Positions 62,562-64,000 of a stretch of DNA of 64,000 nt are shown in pieces. How positions within the stretch are numbered: the stretch's first letter is position 1; the number at the start of each line of letters is the position of its first letter. The notes beneath the pieces are model-generated. The model was not told the DNA's origin. It did no database searches and worked only from the letters and a program-made list of their open reading frames with translations. The position numbers and the translations under genes are program-made. Location of the stretch: NCBI GenBank assembly GCA_963783245.1, contig CAWAMS010000008.1, forward strand, positions 72,817-136,816. The letters run 5' to 3'. The DNA comes from Bog-473 sp963783245. Its GTDB lineage: Bacteria; Actinomycetota; Acidimicrobiia; Acidimicrobiales; RAAP-2.

Positions 62562-63812
62562 GTGGCAAACATTTCGTTTACGCAGGAGACGCGACGAGGG
62601 AAGCTCTCGATAGCTGGTCGATGGGTGCTGCCGTTGCTCGTTGTTATCGCGGGAGTCGTCGTGAACTTAGGAGCTGAAGCCGGAGCGACAACTACCTCAA
62701 CGGTCCCGATCGGCGTCATCTGCAGTTGCACCGGTCCTGAGGCAGCCTCGCTTTCGCAGACAACGCCCAGCATCGAGGCTTGGGCGGCATGGGTGAATCA
62801 CCATGGCGGACTAAACGGTCACCACGTCAAGTTGACCACCAAAGACGACGGTTACAACCCGTCTACCTCGTCCGCTGATGCGTCGGAGTTGATCCAGCAG
62901 GACCATGTTGTTGCCATTGTCGACAACAGTGACGTTGACGCCTCTTGGTCGTCTTATGCGCAACAGCAGGGCGTGCCGGTCATAGGTGGCGGGATCTCCC
63001 TTGCTGGCTATACCAATCCAGACTTCTTCCCCCCGAGCGCGACATTCAACTACCTCACTTCCGCTGGGGCGATACTCGCGAAGCATTACGGAGTCAAAAA
63101 GCAGTCAGATCTCTATTGCTCGGAAGTTGCGATCTGCTCCCAGTCGGCGGTTCAATCCAAGGCGGCGAATGCCGCATACGGAATTGACATGGTCTACACC
63201 GCTGCAATTGGCTTTGCTGCGCCGAGCTACACGGCCGAATGCTTGGCATCCAAGGCTGCAGGGGCTACGGCGATGACCGTGGGGACGCGACGACGGTCGT
63301 CGAAAAAGTCACTCAAAATTGTGCTTCGCAGGGATACACACCGACTCAGCTCAGCAGTGATGGCACAGTGGCAATCGGTTGGCTCCACACTCCAGGCATG
63401 GAAGGCAATCTTGACACTCAAGCCGACTTGCCCTGGTTTGTTCACAACTCGGCGACCAAGGATATGTATTCCGCTCTCGCAAAGTACGCACCGCAAGTCC
63501 CAACGGGGCCGAATTTTGGCGAGATCGTCCTCGCCACGTGGGCCGATGGCGCGCTCGATTCAAGCTGCCGTCCACTCCAAATCAACGGACAACATCACAG
63601 CCGCGACTATCAAGAGTGGAATCTATGCCCTTCCAAAAGGCGACACCCTAGGGGGATTGGCGCCGCCGCTCCACTTCGTCAAGGGGCAGCCGGCAAACAA
63701 CAGCTGCTTCTTCACTATGACTATCAAGAACCACAAGTTCGAGATTCTGCAAGGCGGAAAGCTTCTCTGCGCACCACTTCATGAAGCGGGTTGGAAGGGT
63801 CCAGGATCCTGA
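62562..63812 (+). pseudogene. Periplasmic substrate-binding protein, paralog of 49405-50616, with two compensating frameshifts
   Basis: The GTG start opens VANISFTQETRRGKLSIAGR, then a signal helix (WVLPLLVVIAGVVVNLG) and IGVICSCTGPEAASLSQTTP as in the paralog. Near 63283 a base is missing in a run of G (GDATTVVEKVTQNC continues in another frame) and near 63557 one extra base returns to the first frame (IQAAVHSKSTDN). All three pieces align with the paralog end to end, closing FVKGQPANNSCFF and NHKF. With both steps corrected it is about 416 residues, a solute receptor. It stands without a permease. Confidence 0.85.
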
Positions 63813-63873
63813 TGAACGTGCCTGCACGTTGGGCAATGGAAGGAGCGGTCAGGGACACGATGGAGAACACTCA

Positions 63874-64000
63874 ATGAACCCCGATGACCTCATATTGATC
63901 AGCGTTGACGACCATATCGCCGAACCAGAGGACATGTTCAAGCGCCATGTCGCAAGGAAATATTTAGCTGAAGCCCCTCAAATCCGAACTGACGAATTCG
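63874..64000 (+). CDS. Amidohydrolase-2 family protein, N-terminus (cut by window edge)
   Basis: 42 residues are visible: MNPDDLILISVDDHIAEPED, then MFKRHVARKYLAEAPQIRTDEF. VDDHIAEP is the D-x-H-x-x-E-P metal site of ACMSD-like amidohydrolases, as in the gene at 57874. It follows the binding protein by 61 bp. The rest is outside the window. Confidence 0.8.
   Translation, partial: MNPDDLILISVDDHIAEPEDMFKRHVARKYLAEAPQIRTDEF

Noticed and set aside
1..64000. CRISPR arrays and rRNA genes
   Set aside because: No series of evenly spaced repeats and no conserved rRNA stretches were seen; the only repeat arrays are the 16-bp triplet and the 12-bp integrase repeats.

Overview
The window is high-GC DNA from an actinobacterium-like genome. 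The class Acidimicrobiia is my inference, from F420/flavin-type LLM oxidoreductases, DUF35-thiolase pairs, HMG-CoA-synthase-like/DUF35 fusions, many CoA-dependent catabolic enzymes and frequent leaderless starts. It splits into three parts. Positions 1-28300 are GC-rich chromosomal metabolism. Positions 28310-41784 are a mobile island next to a tRNA-Lys gene. Positions about 42300-64000 are a visibly less GC-rich catabolic region.

Region 1 begins with the tail of a TetR regulator, then an SDR, a TesB-type thioesterase, an AllA-like ureidoglycolate lyase, a cupin, a D-2-hydroxyacid dehydrogenase, a Fur-type regulator and RraA-like, ThuA-like, VOC, ICL/PEP-mutase-like and RidA proteins. A fatty- or aromatic-acid module follows: SDR, aldehyde dehydrogenase, acyl-CoA dehydrogenase, SCP2-type thiolase, HMGCS-like/DUF35 fusion, methyltransferase, LLM oxidoreductase and acyl-CoA synthetase. 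Next is an acetate module. satP-like and acs lie on the minus strand, divergent from an overlapping plus-strand operon of LytS-type kinase, LytTR regulator, small membrane protein and ActP-like symporter. A fused beta-alpha electron transfer flavoprotein closes the region.

Region 2 starts at tRNA-Lys(CTT). It holds 12-bp repeats, a split HNH/tyrosine integrase, a MobC/relaxase pair, a 34-bp perfect palindrome, a group II intron with an endonuclease-less reverse transcriptase, an IS110-family element with a structured upstream region (a possible bridge RNA), a remnant excisionase-like helix-turn-helix gene, a two-gene coiled-coil/DUF4041-GIY-YIG module that looks like defence cargo, and an IS256-family element inside 15-bp direct repeats.

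Region 3 carries a thiolase, VOC and SnoaL-like proteins, two LLM oxidoreductases, an EthD-like protein, a minus-strand run of GMC oxidoreductase, two M24 proteins, periplasmic binding protein, SDR and ferredoxin, a divergent cytochrome P450, a MarR regulator, a nitroreductase, amidohydrolases, a double-domain CaiB-type CoA-transferase and a second periplasmic binding protein. Together this looks like uptake, oxidation and CoA-dependent breakdown of an unidentified organic substrate.

Seven otherwise well-conserved genes are broken by single-step frame changes, and the integrase may be an eighth. Sequencing or assembly error is the simplest explanation, so these genes should be read as possibly intact in the organism.
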